From contig NZ_RKQQ01000001.1 in NCBI RefSeq assembly GCF_003814815.1, positions 62,001-126,000 of the forward strand: DNA of 64,000 nucleotides, in the 5' to 3' direction. The notes under the pieces are model-generated. The model made no database searches. It was not told the origin of the DNA and saw only the letters and a program-made list of their open reading frames with translations. The position numbers were made by a program, and so were the translations under genes. The number at the start of each line of letters is the position of its first letter. Positions within the stretch are counted from its first letter, which is position 1. This DNA comes from Salisediminibacterium halotolerans. GTDB taxonomy: Bacteria > Bacillota > Bacilli > Bacillales > Salisediminibacteriaceae. Positions 24,404 through 35,553 of this stretch are shown piece by piece.

Positions 24404-24440
24404 GCAAATAAAACCACCGGGTCAATCATCCCGCTGGTTT
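24404..24440 (-). terminator. Hairpin at the end of the yvoF-like gene
   Basis: On the minus strand an 11 bp stem with one C-C mismatch (24430-24440 with 24411-24421) includes the stop codon of the acyltransferase gene in its loop and is followed by TTTTATTT-like bases. It would insulate the his promoter. Confidence 0.55.
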
Positions 24441-24946
24441 CGTTTTGAATCAGATGCAGAACCGCCCGGACGGATCACTGTCATCGGGTTTCCGCCGACA
24501 AACGCCCCAGGCGGAACATCTTTATGCACGAGTGTCGCTGCCGATACAATCGCGCCGTCGCCGATCGTCACGCCGGGGAGAATGGTTGTATTCGCTCCGA
24601 TCATGACGTTGTCACCGATCGTCACATCACCGATTCGATATTCATCTATTAAATACTCATGCGCCAAAATCGTCGTATTAAAGCCGATAACGCTGTTCTT
24701 CCCGACGGAAATTCGTTCAGGAAACATCACATCCGGGAAAACCATCAGCGCAAAAGCGGTCTTGTCGCCGACTTCCATGCGTAAAAACGTTCGGTACAGC
24801 CGGATTTTCAGCGGCAAAAACGGGGTATAGCGGGCAGCTTGAATGACGGCGAAATTTTTTACCACTTTCCAAAACGATACGGTTTTATATATATGCCAAA
24901 GTGAATTGTCTTTTCTGACCGGATACCGCTCTGTATTCCGTCCCAA
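24422..24946 (-). CDS. Hexapeptide-repeat acyltransferase (YvoF-like)
   Basis: A 174-residue left-handed beta-helix acetyltransferase-family protein. Hexapeptide repeats run from about residue 90 to the end (VGKNSVIGFNTTILAHEY, IGDVTIGDNVMIGANTTILPGVTIGDGAIVSAATLV), ending in the family motif GAFVGGNPM. I place the start at TTG 24944-24946 with a GGGGGG ribosome-site-like run six bases before; homologues as I recall them begin at about this point. The longer frame to 25081 overlaps ppaX. Lies in the conserved hprK-lgt-yvoD-ppaX-yvoF cluster; substrate unknown. Confidence 0.82.
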   Translation of the reverse strand: MGRNTERYPVRKDNSLWHIYKTVSFWKVVKNFAVIQAARYTPFLPLKIRLYRTFLRMEVGDKTAFALMVFPDVMFPERISVGKNSVIGFNTTILAHEYLIDEYRIGDVTIGDNVMIGANTTILPGVTIGDGAIVSAATLVHKDVPPGAFVGGNPMTVIRPGGSASDSKRNQRDD

Positions 24947-24977
24947 TTGAAACCCCCCGCAACCTGTTTCCGGCTGA

Positions 24978-25637
24978 TCAGCCGTTATTGATATAGTCGA
25001 GCAAATCCGGCATCTTTTCGAGCATAATATTCGGTCTGTAAGCCGCGAGATGTTCCCGGCCCTTAATGCTCCAAGCGACACCGGCTGTCAGCATGCCGGC
25101 GTTTTGACCCGAGAGAATATCATGTTCGCTGTCCCCGACCATCATCGCGCTGCTGCGTTCGGCATCCAGCTGCTCAAGCGCAATATCAAGCGGCTCTGGG
25201 TCAGGTTTGTGCTTAGTCACTTCATCAAGGCTGACGATCACCGGGAAAAACCGCGTCAAGTCCATCAGTTCAAGCCCTTTAATGGCAGTATCCCGCCGTT
25301 TTGACGTAACGATCGCCATTTTCCGGCCCTCGGCGTGCAATTGTTCCAGCGTCTCTGTCACGCCTTCGTATGGGGTGACAAGCCGGTCGTGATTCGCATG
25401 ATTGAATTTTCGATATTCCGTGATCATCTCTTCTTCTTTGCCGGGATTAAGGCGGCCGAATGTCTCGGATAATGGCGGTCCGATAAACGTTTGCACCTCT
25501 TCCCGCGTATAATGCCGGTCGGGAAAATAAATTTCCAGCGTATGCAAAAACGAGAGCGTAATTAAATCCATCGTATTGATCAGCGTCCCGTCTAAATCAA
25601 ACAAGACGGTTTCGATCTTGTTGTTTTTTGCTTCCAT
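24978..25637 (-). CDS. ppaX: Pyrophosphatase PpaX (HAD family)
   Basis: PpaX hydrolyses pyrophosphate made when HPr kinase/phosphorylase dephosphorylates P-Ser-HPr. The 219-residue HAD hydrolase has FDLDGTLINT (nucleophile Asp), IVTSKRRD (motif II), and HKPDPEPL with MVGDSEHDI (motifs III/IV). Start ATG 25635-25637 (MEAKNNKIETVLFD) matches family length; its ribosome site is not strong. It lies in the hprK cluster, which supports the specific assignment over generic phosphoglycolate phosphatase. Confidence 0.9.
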   Translation of the reverse strand: MEAKNNKIETVLFDLDGTLINTMDLITLSFLHTLEIYFPDRHYTREEVQTFIGPPLSETFGRLNPGKEEEMITEYRKFNHANHDRLVTPYEGVTETLEQLHAEGRKMAIVTSKRRDTAIKGLELMDLTRFFPVIVSLDEVTKHKPDPEPLDIALEQLDAERSSAMMVGDSEHDILSGQNAGMLTAGVAWSIKGREHLAAYRPNIMLEKMPDLLDYINNG

Positions 25638-25656
25638 CAGTTTCTCAGCTTCCTTT

Positions 25657-26625
25657 CTATCCGTTATCTTTCGCTGGTCCCCAAGCAGATTGGTGTTCCG
25701 TTTCTGCGTCAGATTCCAGACGGTTCCATACAAAGGCAACAGCCATCGTAAGCAGCACTGCCGTGATCAGCCTGACAGCGAGAAGGGGCCAAACAGGTAT
25801 GCCGAGCGGTATGAAAATCAACGTGTCTTCAATAACCGCGTGACACGCGACGAGAAAAATAAACACAAGGTAAAGATCTTTCTTTTTCACCCCGTCTTCT
25901 TTTACCGCCTGAATCATCACCCCCGCTCCGTAGGCAAGTCCGAATGCCATTCCGGCAGCGAGCGTCGTTGACGTGTTCCGTTCAATGCCTAACATCCGTG
26001 TAAACGGCGCCATCCATTTCGAGAAATACGGCAGCCAGGCGAGATCCTTCATAATTTGAATCCCGATCATGATCGGGATCACAATCATAGAGAGCTGAAT
26101 AATCCCGAACACGGCGCTTTCAATTCCGTGCAGCATAATCGGCCACATCCCGTTGACTTCTTCCTGCGCCGCTCCGGAAGCAAAACCGTATTGCGCCTGT
26201 TCACTTCCGCCCTGCCAAAAAAGATGAATCAGCCAGCCGGATACGGCAGCCAGACTGATGCGGACAACAAGCACGACGGAAATTTTCAGCCCCAATTGCT
26301 TCACTACCGCCGATTCGACAAATAAGTTGTGCGAAAACGACAGCATCACGGCGATAATAAAAACTTGTTTTACCGTTAAATCCATCGTCAGCATTGCGCC
26401 GATCGCCGCATACAAATTCAGAACATTCCCTAATACGAGAGCAAGCGCCGACTCGCCTGTCAAACCGAACGTGCTCATTAACGGCCGCAAAATCTCCGTC
26501 AGCCACGTCATCACCGCCGTTTGACTGAGCATCGTCACAATCAGGGTGATCGGGAAAATGATTTTCCCCAGTTTCCATGATGTTTCAAGCCCGGCGCGCA
26601 AGCCTTTTTTCAGCGTCAAGATCAT
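25657..26625 (-). CDS. Nucleoside-recognition (Gate) domain membrane protein (YvoD-like)
   Basis: A 322-residue integral membrane protein with about eight hydrophobic segments and two Gate-type segments (ALALVLGNVLNLYAAIGAM; AAGMAFGLAYGAGVMIQAV). The family is related to SpmA/SpmB and to nucleoside transporters, but no substrate is established to my knowledge. AAGGAG overlaps the lgt stop region, so it is coupled to lgt. The next gene, ppaX, begins 20 bp beyond its stop. Confidence 0.82.
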   Translation of the reverse strand: MILTLKKGLRAGLETSWKLGKIIFPITLIVTMLSQTAVMTWLTEILRPLMSTFGLTGESALALVLGNVLNLYAAIGAMLTMDLTVKQVFIIAVMLSFSHNLFVESAVVKQLGLKISVVLVVRISLAAVSGWLIHLFWQGGSEQAQYGFASGAAQEEVNGMWPIMLHGIESAVFGIIQLSMIVIPIMIGIQIMKDLAWLPYFSKWMAPFTRMLGIERNTSTTLAAGMAFGLAYGAGVMIQAVKEDGVKKKDLYLVFIFLVACHAVIEDTLIFIPLGIPVWPLLAVRLITAVLLTMAVAFVWNRLESDAETEHQSAWGPAKDNG

Positions 26626-26639
26626 CGTTACGTTTCTCC

Positions 26640-27491
26640 TTATGATTTTGACTTCTTTACGTTTGTTTTCTGTGGCTCAGCATCTAAGTAACGCCTGTTG
26701 GACATTCCTGTTTTCCGCCGGTAAACGAGCAGAGCCATCCCCCCTGCAATCGCCACGAGCGAAATCAGCTGCGCGACTTGAATAACATCGAAGAGCATCA
26801 ATGAATCGGTCCGCAAACCTTCGATAAAAAAGCGCCCGAACGAATACCAAATCATATACGTAATAAACAGTTCACCTTGCCGCATATTGACTTTGCGCAA
26901 ATACAATAACAGCGCTACACCGGCAAGATTCCAAAGCGATTCGTATAAAAACGTCGGATGATGATAGGCACCGTTAATAAACATTTGTTCAATAATAAAT
27001 TCCGGCAGGAACAAACTTTCAAGAAATCCGCGTGAAACTTCGCCTCCGTAAGCTTCCTGATTGATAAAATTACCCCAGCGGCCGACAGCCTGGCCCAGCA
27101 AGATGCTCGGAGCAGTAATATCAGCAATTTTCCAGAAAGATAACCCTTTTTTTCGCGCAAACACGATCGCTGTAATCGCCGAGGCAATTAACCCGCCGTG
27201 AATCGCCAGCCCGCCTTCCCATATATAAAGGGCGCGCACAGGTTGATCGGCATAATTTTCCCACGAGAATATCACGTAATAAAGACGCGCTCCTAAAATC
27301 GCCAGCGGCAAAGCGAACAGTAAAAGATCCGCCAATGTATCTTCAGGCAAGCCGCGTTTTTTCGCTTCCGATTGAGCAAGAAGATAACCGAGGACAGCGC
27401 CGATGCCGATGATCAGGCCGTACCAATGAACGGTCAGCGGTCCGAGTTCAAATGCGATTGGATTGAGTGGTTGAGCTGTTGCTGTAATCAT
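26640..27491 (-). CDS. lgt: Phosphatidylglycerol-prolipoprotein diacylglyceryl transferase
   Basis: Lgt adds diacylglycerol to the lipobox Cys of prolipoproteins. The 283-residue protein has seven membrane spans, the HGGL motif ([11 protein letters not shown]) and the Lgt signature [14 protein letters not shown] with the essential Arg. Lipoproteins in this window that depend on it are CccB and ModA. Lies 32 bp after hprK in the same operon. Confidence 0.96.
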   Translation of the reverse strand: MITATAQPLNPIAFELGPLTVHWYGLIIGIGAVLGYLLAQSEAKKRGLPEDTLADLLLFALPLAILGARLYYVIFSWENYADQPVRALYIWEGGLAIHGGLIASAITAIVFARKKGLSFWKIADITAPSILLGQAVGRWGNFINQEAYGGEVSRGFLESLFLPEFIIEQMFINGAYHHPTFLYESLWNLAGVALLLYLRKVNMRQGELFITYMIWYSFGRFFIEGLRTDSLMLFDVIQVAQLISLVAIAGGMALLVYRRKTGMSNRRYLDAEPQKTNVKKSKS

Positions 27492-27523
27492 TGTTTCACC
27501 TCGAAATTATTTTTAACTGATTT

Positions 27524-28459
27524 TCAGTCTTCAGATGCTCCTTCGTCGATCACACTGGACAGACGTTCAGAAAATTGCTCTGCTGCATTGATTCCCATGC
27601 GCTTCAGCCTGAAGTTCATCGCCGCTACCTCGATGATTACTGCCAAGTTGCGCCCAGGCCGAACAGGGATTTCAATTTTCGGGACTTCGGTGTCGAAGAT
27701 CTTTACTGAATCTTCATCGAGCCCTAAGCGGTCATACTGTTTTTTGTTGTCCCAAATCTCCAAGTCGATCGCCAAACCGATACGCTTGAAATTCCTCACC
27801 GATCCGGCTCCAAACAGCGTCATGACATTGATGATTCCGAGACCGCGGATTTCAAGCAAATGCTTGATCAATTCCGGCGAACGACCGACGAGAATACCGT
27901 CATGTTCTTGACGTATTTCGACAGAATCGTCAGCGACAAGCCGATGCCCGCGGCGCACAAGGTCCAGTGCTGTTTCGCTTTTCCCGACGCCGCTTGATCC
28001 CGTAATTAAAACGCCGATTCCGTAAATATCAATTAGCACACCGTGCATCGCCGTCATCGGCGCTAAGCGGCTTTCTAAAAACGTCGTCAGCATACTGCTC
28101 ATTCTTGTCGTTGTTTTTTCACTCGACAATAACGGAACCCCGACCGCATTTGCAGCGGCAATTAAAAATTCCGGCGCTTCGATGCCGCGCGAAATGATAA
28201 TCGCCGGTGTATCGTATGTACATAGACGGTACATTCGGTCTTCCTTATCACTTTCAGAAAGTTCTTCATAAAATGAGAGCTCCGTTTTACCGAGCAGCTG
28301 AATCCGTTTGGCCGGGTAATATGTAAAATAACCGGCCATCTCCATGCCGGGCCGAGAAATATCGCTGGTCGTGACCGGCCTGAAAACTGTTTGTTCTTCA
28401 TTATTAATAAGTTCTAAATTAAATTCCTCAATCAAGTCTTTTGCTGTAACTTCCGCCAT
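27524..28459 (-). CDS. hprK: HPr(Ser) kinase/phosphorylase
   Basis: HprK phosphorylates Ser46 of HPr and Crh with ATP or PPi and reverses the reaction by phosphorolysis, setting carbon catabolite repression. The 311-residue protein has an N-terminal domain and the C-terminal kinase with Walker A GSSGVGKS (residues 154-161) and the family signature around [22 protein letters not shown] 28457-28459 has GGAGG upstream; the longer frame to 28486 is not supported. First gene of hprK-lgt-yvoD-ppaX-yvoF, with a clear promoter. Confidence 0.97.
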   Translation of the reverse strand: MAEVTAKDLIEEFNLELINNEEQTVFRPVTTSDISRPGMEMAGYFTYYPAKRIQLLGKTELSFYEELSESDKEDRMYRLCTYDTPAIIISRGIEAPEFLIAAANAVGVPLLSSEKTTTRMSSMLTTFLESRLAPMTAMHGVLIDIYGIGVLITGSSGVGKSETALDLVRRGHRLVADDSVEIRQEHDGILVGRSPELIKHLLEIRGLGIINVMTLFGAGSVRNFKRIGLAIDLEIWDNKKQYDRLGLDEDSVKIFDTEVPKIEIPVRPGRNLAVIIEVAAMNFRLKRMGINAAEQFSERLSSVIDEGASED

Positions 28460-28515
28460 ACAAAAATTCCTCCTTAGGCTGACCATATAAGGCGGCCGCG
28501 CTAAATAATACTTTT

Positions 28516-28544
28516 ATTTTAGCACACCCAAAGCCGATTGACAG
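28516..28544 (-). promoter_or_regulatory. SigA promoter for the hprK operon
   Basis: CTGTCA (28539-28544), a 17 bp spacer, and TAAAAT (28516-28521) with an extended TGC motif on the minus strand. Confidence 0.65.
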
Positions 28545-28555
28545 AAAGGAAATTC

Positions 28556-28590
28556 ATAAAAGAACGGAAGGAGCGGGACCTCCTTCCGTT
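28556..28590 (-). terminator. Terminator after yvlD
   Basis: On the minus strand AACGGAAGGA pairs with TCCTTCCGTT, extended by one G-C pair, over a short loop and followed by CTTTT. It ends the yvlB-yvlC-yvlD transcript. Confidence 0.85.
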
Positions 28591-28599
28591 TAGACGCAT

Positions 28600-28956
28600 T
28601 TATCGTTTTGTCAGCGGATCGATAATAAATGAGTGGATTAACGAACTCAAGATCGCAAAGATCACCGCTGCCACGACAGCCATCCCGAAACTGTCAATCG
28701 AAAAGTTGTCGCCCATAACAGCAGAAGTTAACAACAGTGTGATCGCATTGATCACAAACAAAAACAAACCGAGTGTTAAAACTGTCACCGGGAGCGTCAA
28801 GATCACGAGAATCGGCTTAACAATCATATTGACGATCCCGAGAATAATACTGGCTAAAATCGCCGCGCCAAACCCTGATAATGTTACCGAAGCGAAAAAG
28901 TGCGCAATGATCATCAAGGTCACGGCATTTACTAAAATATGAACGAGCCAGACCAT
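28600..28956 (-). CDS. Phage-holin-family small membrane protein (YvlD-like)
   Basis: A 118-residue protein made almost entirely of four hydrophobic segments with short charged turns, starting MVWLVHILVNAVTLMI and carrying GIVNMIVKPILVILTLPVTVLTLGLFLFVIN, a signature of the YvlD / holin superfamily. Despite the family name, it is a chromosomal gene with no phage context; probably a membrane stress protein. Shares one base (TAATG) with yvlC. Confidence 0.82.
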   Translation of the reverse strand: MVWLVHILVNAVTLMIIAHFFASVTLSGFGAAILASIILGIVNMIVKPILVILTLPVTVLTLGLFLFVINAITLLLTSAVMGDNFSIDSFGMAVVAAVIFAILSSLIHSFIIDPLTKR

Positions 28957-29159
28957 TAGGACGCCACTTCCGATTCATCGGGAATCACGAGCATCATCAA
29001 AATATAACCGAGAATCATCATAATATTGGCCGGGATAATCAAGATCAAAAAGACGATCCGGATAATTGTCGGATCGATATTGAAATAATCGCCGAGACCT
29101 CCGCAAATGCCTGCTATTTTACGATCGCTTTCAGACTTGTATAATCGTTTCAATCTCAT
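28956..29159 (-). CDS. PspC-domain protein (YvlC-like)
   Basis: A 67-residue protein with a PspC domain: KRLYKSESDRKIAGICGGLGDYF followed by NIDPTIIRIVFLIL and a second hydrophobic stretch. I chose ATG 29157-29159 because GAGAAGG lies just before it and it gives the common domain start; a frame open to 29198 lacks a ribosome site. PspC proteins respond to envelope stress. Overlaps yvlD by one base and sits 66 bp after yvlB. Confidence 0.85.
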   Translation of the reverse strand: MRLKRLYKSESDRKIAGICGGLGDYFNIDPTIIRIVFLILIIPANIMMILGYILMMLVIPDESEVAS

Positions 29160-29225
29160 CACGCCCTTCTCGATTTTTTCGGCAGTTCGTTTTTTCATTT
29201 GGGGGAACCGATAATAAGGGGCGGA

Positions 29226-30407
29226 TTAGTGTTCTGATTGCACATAGATCGATCCGGTTGTCGCTTCGACCTCCAAGTAAAGCTGCCGGTCACCGTTTTT
29301 ATTCGATATAAACGACACGCGCTTGCTTGCAAAGTCCCGCTTCTCATCAATAATTGTCATTCTCGGAAGATCGCAGTCAATGTTTCCAATCGTCGATTTC
29401 AGAACCCCTTCTGTTTTCATTCTTGACGGCACCGCTACATGGACGCTGCCTGTCGTTGTTTTCAAATAAGCACGGGAGAACGTCGGATCGGTTAAACTGA
29501 AATGGATGGTGCCGTTCAATGTTTCAGCTTCTGTATCCCCGCGGGCGCTCTTAATCGTCACGGTTCCATTTACAGTTTTAATATCGGCTTTTTCCGCGTC
29601 CAAATGATTCACGCTGACAGTCCCGTTGACGGTTTCTAACTTCAATTTATCTGCGTGCAGATGATCGAATTGAATCCGCCCGTTTACGGTCTGCATTTCT
29701 GCCTTATCTGCCGATACACGTTCCCCGGTTATCTTGCCGTTAAACGCATAGATTTTCACTTCTTCCAATTTAGCCCGGGGAACACGGACAACCGTATGGA
29801 CTTTCATCGTTTTTTTCTTTGACTCGAGTTTGACTTTATCGTCAGAAACTTCAAAGACGACATTGTTTAAAAATGTGCGGCGAGCCTCTTCGGCATCCTC
29901 CACTTTGTATACTTTGACATTGCACTCCACGCGGACATCATCTCCGTCCCACGGAAGGAACTCGACATTGCCGTTTTCAATATGCACGCGCGCTTCTTCT
30001 ACATGCGCTCCGGAATGATGAAATATATGCTGAACTTCAACTGAATTGCCGAAATTGAAATCCAAATCGGACTCTTTGATTTTATAAATCGCATCTTCAA
30101 TAAAATCTGTGAACCGGCCGGCGAAGGTCTGTACTTTCTCTTCTGCCCGCCGAAAGCCGCCTTCCGCGTCCCAATTGACATCTTTTGATATATAGCCGTC
30201 TTCCGGTTTTGCTTCATGGCCCGCGGCTTTTTTGTCGGTCGTTTGCGATGCTTCTTGCGCGTCTTCCGCATCCTTCACTTTCGAAATATCTTCTTTCACT
30301 TGGCCGGAAGAATCCTCTTTCAGAGCTTCCAACAGCTGCGAGCCTTCTTCCGCAGTGATTTTCCCGTCTTCAATCATTTTCAGCACCATTTTGCGTTCTT
30401 CTGACAT
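29226..30407 (-). CDS. DUF4097 / YvlB-like beta-helical protein
   Basis: A 393-residue protein. The N-terminal segment (MVLKMIEDGKITAEEGSQLLEAL) is a short helical domain common in these proteins; residues about 50-70 are a polar linker; the C-terminal 250 residues contain repeated strands of the type ETVNGTVSVNHLDAEKADIKT, forming a beta-solenoid like DUF4097. No signal peptide. With yvlC and yvlD it resembles the B. subtilis yvlABCD envelope-stress (LiaRS/SigW-linked) set; regulation here is not visible. Confidence 0.82.
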   Translation of the reverse strand: MSEERKMVLKMIEDGKITAEEGSQLLEALKEDSSGQVKEDISKVKDAEDAQEASQTTDKKAAGHEAKPEDGYISKDVNWDAEGGFRRAEEKVQTFAGRFTDFIEDAIYKIKESDLDFNFGNSVEVQHIFHHSGAHVEEARVHIENGNVEFLPWDGDDVRVECNVKVYKVEDAEEARRTFLNNVVFEVSDDKVKLESKKKTMKVHTVVRVPRAKLEEVKIYAFNGKITGERVSADKAEMQTVNGRIQFDHLHADKLKLETVNGTVSVNHLDAEKADIKTVNGTVTIKSARGDTEAETLNGTIHFSLTDPTFSRAYLKTTTGSVHVAVPSRMKTEGVLKSTIGNIDCDLPRMTIIDEKRDFASKRVSFISNKNGDRQLYLEVEATTGSIYVQSEH

Positions 30408-30514
30408 TTCAACCCCTCCTTAAAATGTTCATACGCACAGTCACCTTATATAATTCCCTTTTTCATAAATTTTTACTCGTCTTGGATTACGAAAAGCCGG
30501 CTTAAAAGTTTCAA

Positions 30515-30542
30515 CAAAAAAATGCCGTAAGAATACGGCATT
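30515..30542 (-). terminator. Terminator after uvrA
   Basis: On the minus strand AATGCCGTA pairs with TACGGCATT around a 4 nt loop, followed by a run of T. It begins 6 bp after the uvrA stop. Confidence 0.9.
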
Positions 30543-30547
30543 CCATG

Positions 30548-33439
30548 TCAGTTCGGCGACTCTGCCGCCGCCCTTTCTTTTTCTTTTAAGCGTTCTTTCA
30601 TACGGGCGCGCTCGCGTTCAAGGATCGGCTGCAAGTATCTCCCCGTATGCGAGTCAGCGATTGCTGCGACTTCCTCCGGTGTGCCAGAGGCGACAAGCTT
30701 CCCGCCTTTATCTCCGCCTTCCGGACCGAGATCGATGACGTGATCCATTGTTTTAATCACATCAAGGTTATGCTCAATGATTAATACCGTATCGCCGTTA
30801 TCAACAAGGCGCTGCAGCACGTTCAGCAAACGGCCGATATCGTGGACGTGCAGCCCTGTTGTCGGTTCGTCAAGAATATAAAGCGACTTGCCGTTTGTTC
30901 GCCGGTGCAGCTGCGAAGCCAGTTTCACGCGCTGTGCTTCGCCCCCTGATAGCGTCGTCGCCTGCTGTCCAAGCGTCATATATCCGAGTCCGACATCAAA
31001 CAGCGTCTGAATTTTTCTTTTTATCCGCGGAATGTTCTCAAAGAATTCCAGCGCATCTTCAACTGTCATCGCGAGCACGTCGGCAATACTTTTTCCTTTA
31101 TATTTCACTTCCAGCGTCTCGCGATTGTACCGTTTTCCGTCGCATTCTTCACACGGCACGTAGACATCCGGCAGAAAATGCATCTCAATTTTAATAATCC
31201 CGTCGCCGCGGCACGCTTCACAGCGGCCGCCTTTGACGTTAAAACTAAAGCGTCCTTTTTTGTAGCCGCGCACTTTCGCTTCGTTCGTCATCGCAAACAC
31301 GTCGCGAATGTCGTCAAATACACCCGTATAAGTAGCCGGATTTGACCGCGGTGTCCGGCCGATCGGCGATTGATCGATTTCAACAACCTTCTCTAAATGT
31401 TCAGTGCCGGCCACTTCTTTCACTTTTCCCGGTTTTTCTTTTGCTGTCGTCAGTTTCTGCGCCAGCGATTTGTACAAAATATCATTAATAAGCGTACTTT
31501 TGCCCGACCCGGAAACTCCTGTCACCGCCACGAGCATGCCGAGCGGGATATCTACATTCGTTTTTTGCAAATTATTTTCTTCTGCTTCTGTGATCGACAG
31601 CTTGCGGCCGTCCGGTTGCCGGCGTTCAGCCGGAAGCGGAATAAATTTCTTCCCGGACAAGTATTCCCCGGTTAACGATGCGGAGTTGGCTTTCACTTCT
31701 TCCGGTGTTCCTTCAGCCGTGATCCATCCGCCATGCGCACCGGCCCCGGGGCCGACATCAATGATGTGATCGGCTGCGAGCATCGTATCTTCATCGTGCT
31801 CGACAACAATGAGCGTATTGCCGAGATCGCGCATCCGCTCCAGCGTCGTAATCAAACGGTGATTATCGCGCTGGTGGAGGCCGATCGACGGTTCGTCAAG
31901 AATATAGAGAACGCCCATTAGAGAAGAGCCGATTTGCGTTGCCAGTCTGATCCGCTGCGCTTCCCCGCCGGAAAGGGTTCCCGCTGAACGGGAAAGCGTC
32001 AAATATTCCAAGCCGACGTTCATTAAAAATCCGAGCCGTTCATCGATTTCGCGGATGATCATCCGCGCGATCGTCATCTCTTTATCTGACAGCGTCAATT
32101 CTTCGAAAAAACCCTTGCCGGTTTTAACAGACATATCAGTCAATTCGCCGATATGATACCCCGCTATTTTAACCGCAAGCGATTCTTTTGTCAGACGGTT
32201 TCCGCTGCAGGTCGGACAGGTCGTCTCTGTCATGTATGAAGCCATTTGCTCGCGAATATAATCAGAACCGGTCTCCCGGTAGCGCCGGGAAATATTTGTC
32301 AAAACGCCTTCAAAGGTCATGTCTTTTTCGCGTGTGCGTCCGAACTCATTTTCAAACCGAAAGCTGATGATTTCCGAACCGCCTCCGTATAAAACGATAT
32401 TCTGCTGATCCTCCGGCAGATTTTTAAACGGCGTATCCATATCGATACCGAAATGATCACAAACACTCGCGAGCAGTTCCGGGTAATAATGGGAACTGAC
32501 CGGCTTCCACGCTTGGATCGCGTGATCCCGAAGCGAAAGCGATGGATCGGGAATGACAAGGTCTTGATCGACTTCTAATTTGTGCCCGATTCCGTCGCAC
32601 GTAGGACACGCCCCGAACGGACTGTTAAACGAAAACATTCGCGGTTCCAATTCACCGATCGAAAAACCGCAATGCGGACAGGCGTGTTTTTGGCTGAATG
32701 TCAATTCTTGCTCGCCGATAACATCGACGAGCACCTTGCCGTCCGCAAGGTTAGCTGCTGTTTCGACAGAATCGGCTAATCTCGCTTCAATTCCTTCCTT
32801 AATGACAATCCGGTCGATCACGACTTCAATGTTATGTTTTTTGTTTTTATTTAACTCTAATTGATCCGCTTCGGCCGCTTCATGCATCTCTCCGTCGACA
32901 CGCACGCGGACAAAGCCTTGCTTTTTGATATCGGTCAGTACATTTTGATGCGTTCCTTTTCGGCCGGCAACGATCGGAGCGAGAATTTGCATTTTCGTCC
33001 GTTCTTCATAGCCGAGGAGCTGATCGACGATTTGCTGTACGGTTTGCGATGAAATTTCAATCCCGTGTGTCGGACAAACCGGACGGCCGACGCGCGCAAA
33101 CAGCAAGCGCAAATAATCATAAATTTCCGTCACGGTGCCGACTGTCGAACGCGGATTGCGGCTGGTCGTTTTTTGATCGATCGAGATCGCCGGTGAAAGG
33201 CCTTCAATCGAATCGACATCCGGTTTATCCATTTGACCGAGAAATTGACGCGCATACGCCGAAAGCGATTCAACGTAACGGCGCTGGCCTTCAGCATAAA
33301 TCGTATCAAAAGCGAGCGAAGACTTGCCGGACCCGGACAGCCCGGTCATAACAATCAGTTTATCGCGCGGAATCGTCACATCAATATCTTTTAAATTGTG
33401 CGACCGCGCTCCCTTAACAGTAAGGTTTTCCAATGGCAT
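30548..33439 (-). CDS. uvrA: Excinuclease ABC subunit A
   Basis: UvrA detects DNA damage in nucleotide excision repair. The 963-residue protein has two ABC ATPase modules: Walker [14 protein letters not shown] near residue 32 and [13 protein letters not shown] in the second half, two signature motifs ([24 protein letters not shown]), and Zn modules including [19 protein letters not shown] and [18 protein letters not shown]. Start 6 bp after uvrB; both genes share the LexA-type promoter. Confidence 0.98.
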   Translation of the reverse strand: MPLENLTVKGARSHNLKDIDVTIPRDKLIVMTGLSGSGKSSLAFDTIYAEGQRRYVESLSAYARQFLGQMDKPDVDSIEGLSPAISIDQKTTSRNPRSTVGTVTEIYDYLRLLFARVGRPVCPTHGIEISSQTVQQIVDQLLGYEERTKMQILAPIVAGRKGTHQNVLTDIKKQGFVRVRVDGEMHEAAEADQLELNKNKKHNIEVVIDRIVIKEGIEARLADSVETAANLADGKVLVDVIGEQELTFSQKHACPHCGFSIGELEPRMFSFNSPFGACPTCDGIGHKLEVDQDLVIPDPSLSLRDHAIQAWKPVSSHYYPELLASVCDHFGIDMDTPFKNLPEDQQNIVLYGGGSEIISFRFENEFGRTREKDMTFEGVLTNISRRYRETGSDYIREQMASYMTETTCPTCSGNRLTKESLAVKIAGYHIGELTDMSVKTGKGFFEELTLSDKEMTIARMIIREIDERLGFLMNVGLEYLTLSRSAGTLSGGEAQRIRLATQIGSSLMGVLYILDEPSIGLHQRDNHRLITTLERMRDLGNTLIVVEHDEDTMLAADHIIDVGPGAGAHGGWITAEGTPEEVKANSASLTGEYLSGKKFIPLPAERRQPDGRKLSITEAEENNLQKTNVDIPLGMLVAVTGVSGSGKSTLINDILYKSLAQKLTTAKEKPGKVKEVAGTEHLEKVVEIDQSPIGRTPRSNPATYTGVFDDIRDVFAMTNEAKVRGYKKGRFSFNVKGGRCEACRGDGIIKIEMHFLPDVYVPCEECDGKRYNRETLEVKYKGKSIADVLAMTVEDALEFFENIPRIKRKIQTLFDVGLGYMTLGQQATTLSGGEAQRVKLASQLHRRTNGKSLYILDEPTTGLHVHDIGRLLNVLQRLVDNGDTVLIIEHNLDVIKTMDHVIDLGPEGGDKGGKLVASGTPEEVAAIADSHTGRYLQPILERERARMKERLKEKERAAAESPN

Positions 33440-33445
33440 CTTTTG

Positions 33446-35443
33446 TCACCCTTCCGATTTAAGCTCCAAAATCACATCGCGCAGCTCGGCAGCCCGTTCG
33501 AAATCTAAATCTTTCGCCGCCTGCTTCATTTCCGTCTCCATTCGTTCAATTACCTTTTCACGGTCTTTTTTACTGAGCTGTTCTTGCGGCGCCTTCGTAA
33601 ACGCTTCGTACGCTTCTTCCTCTTCGGCGGCATACGTCGCCTGAATCAGCTCCGGAATCGGTTTGCTGATCGTTGTCGGCGTAATCCCGTGCTCCTCATT
33701 ATACGCCTTTTGTTTCGTGCGGCGCCGTTTCGTTTCTTCGATCGCAATATCCATTGACTTCGTTATTTTATCTGCATACATAATGACATGGCCGTTCGCG
33801 TTTCTGGCGGCACGGCCCATCGTTTGAATCAACGAGCGTTCTGCGCGCAAAAATCCTTCTTTGTCTGCATCTAAAATGGTAACGAGCGATACTTCCGGCA
33901 TATCGAGTCCTTCACGCAGCAAATTGATCCCGATCAGTACATCGAATTCGCCTTTACGCAAGTCACGGATAATCTGAATGCGCTCGAGCGTTTTAATATC
34001 TGAGTGCAAATATTTGACGCGAATACCGATTTCTTTTAAATAGTCGGTCAAATCTTCCGACATTTTTTTCGTCAATGTCGTCACCAACACCCGTTCATTG
34101 CGTTCGCGCCGGATGCGGATTTCTTCGATTAAGTCATCAATTTGCCCTTCGATCGGGCGGACATCAATCGATGGGTCTAACAGACCTGTCGGACGAATAA
34201 TCTGTTCGACAAGTTCCGGGGTCTTCTCCAGTTCATAAGGGCCGGGCGTAGCCGAGACAAACAGCGCCTGATGAATATGCTCTTCAAACTCCGCAAATGT
34301 CAGCGGCCGGTTGTCCTTTGCTGACGGAAGACGAAAACCGTGATCGACGAGTACTGATTTACGCGCCTGGTCGCCGTTGTACATTCCCCGCACTTGCGGA
34401 AGCGTCACGTGCGACTCATCGACAATCATTAAGAAATCATTCGGGAAAAAATCAAGCAGGGTATACGGCGTTGCTCCCGCTTCTCGAAACGTTAAATGCC
34501 GGGAGTAGTTCTCGATGCCGGAACAATACCCCATTTCCTGCATCATTTCGATATCGTAGCGGGTCCGCTGTTCGAGCCGCTGTGCTTCCAACAGTTTATC
34601 TTGGCTGTTCAGCTCGGCGAGCCGTTCTTCCAGTTCTTTTTCAATGTTTTCGATCGCCCGCTTTAATTTTTCCTCGCGAGTCACAAAGTGCGAAGCGGGA
34701 AAAATCGCAGCGTGATTGCGTTCGCCGAGAATTTCACCGGTCAGAGCATCAACCTCGGTAATCCGGTCGATCTCATCACCGAAAAATTCAATACGCAAGC
34801 AGTGTTCATCACGCGAAGCAGGAAAAATTTCAACTACATCGCCGCGTACGCGAAACGTTCCGCGCGTAAAATTTATATCGTTGCGTTCGTATTGCACATC
34901 GACGAGCTGACGCAGTAAATTGTTCCGCTCGCGCTCCATGCCTTTTCGCAGGCTGACAACAAGATCGCGGTATTCTTCCGGGGAACCGAGACCGTATATG
35001 CATGAAACACTGGCCACGATGATGACATCATTGCGTTCAAACAGAGCGCTTGTCGCGGAGTGCCGTAATTTATCAATTTCATCATTAATGCTTGCATCTT
35101 TTTCGATATATGTGTCCGACTGCGGAATATACGCTTCCGGCTGATAATAATCGTAATAACTGACAAAGTACTCTACCCGGTTGTTCGGAAACAGCTCTTT
35201 AAACTCACTGTAGAGCTGACCTGCGAGCGTTTTATTGTGGGCAATGACAAGCGTCGGTTTATTGACTTGCTGAATCACGTTTGACGCGGTAAACGTCTTG
35301 CCCGTTCCTGTCGCCCCGAGCAGAGTTTGAAACTGCTTCCCATTGTATATACCATTAACGAGATGCTCAATTGCCTGCGGTTGGTCGCCTTGCGGCTCGT
35401 AAGCCGATTCCAGTTGAAATGTTTCGCTCTCCTGCAAGGTCAT
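33446..35443 (-). CDS. uvrB: Excinuclease ABC subunit B
   Basis: UvrB is the helicase-like damage-verifying subunit. The 665-residue protein has Walker [16 protein letters not shown] near residue 42, the beta-hairpin segment [12 protein letters not shown], helicase motif VI ([14 protein letters not shown]), and a C-terminal UVR motif ([21 protein letters not shown]) that binds UvrC. GGGGAGGG precedes the ATG. A LexA box lies 111 bp upstream. Confidence 0.98.
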   Translation of the reverse strand: MTLQESETFQLESAYEPQGDQPQAIEHLVNGIYNGKQFQTLLGATGTGKTFTASNVIQQVNKPTLVIAHNKTLAGQLYSEFKELFPNNRVEYFVSYYDYYQPEAYIPQSDTYIEKDASINDEIDKLRHSATSALFERNDVIIVASVSCIYGLGSPEEYRDLVVSLRKGMERERNNLLRQLVDVQYERNDINFTRGTFRVRGDVVEIFPASRDEHCLRIEFFGDEIDRITEVDALTGEILGERNHAAIFPASHFVTREEKLKRAIENIEKELEERLAELNSQDKLLEAQRLEQRTRYDIEMMQEMGYCSGIENYSRHLTFREAGATPYTLLDFFPNDFLMIVDESHVTLPQVRGMYNGDQARKSVLVDHGFRLPSAKDNRPLTFAEFEEHIHQALFVSATPGPYELEKTPELVEQIIRPTGLLDPSIDVRPIEGQIDDLIEEIRIRRERNERVLVTTLTKKMSEDLTDYLKEIGIRVKYLHSDIKTLERIQIIRDLRKGEFDVLIGINLLREGLDMPEVSLVTILDADKEGFLRAERSLIQTMGRAARNANGHVIMYADKITKSMDIAIEETKRRRTKQKAYNEEHGITPTTISKPIPELIQATYAAEEEEAYEAFTKAPQEQLSKKDREKVIERMETEMKQAAKDLDFERAAELRDVILELKSEG

Positions 35444-35535
35444 TGATCGCCCTCCCCTTCATTTCCTGCCGTTTATCTTGTTTGAGCGTAACGATTCTAT
35501 CATGTGAAAGCAACTGTTTTGACTGGCAGGCACCG

Positions 35536-35541
35536 ATTATA
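35536..35541 (-). promoter_or_regulatory. Extended -10 promoter of uvrB-uvrA
   Basis: TATAAT preceded by TGA, an extended -10 element on the minus strand. The -35 region is occupied by the LexA box. Confidence 0.6.
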
Positions 35542-35553
35542 TCATACAGACTG

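Noticed and set aside
28600-28956. Prophage remnant suggested by the holin-family protein
   Set aside because: No other phage gene nearby; YvlD-type proteins are ordinary chromosomal members in Bacillus next to yvlB and yvlC.
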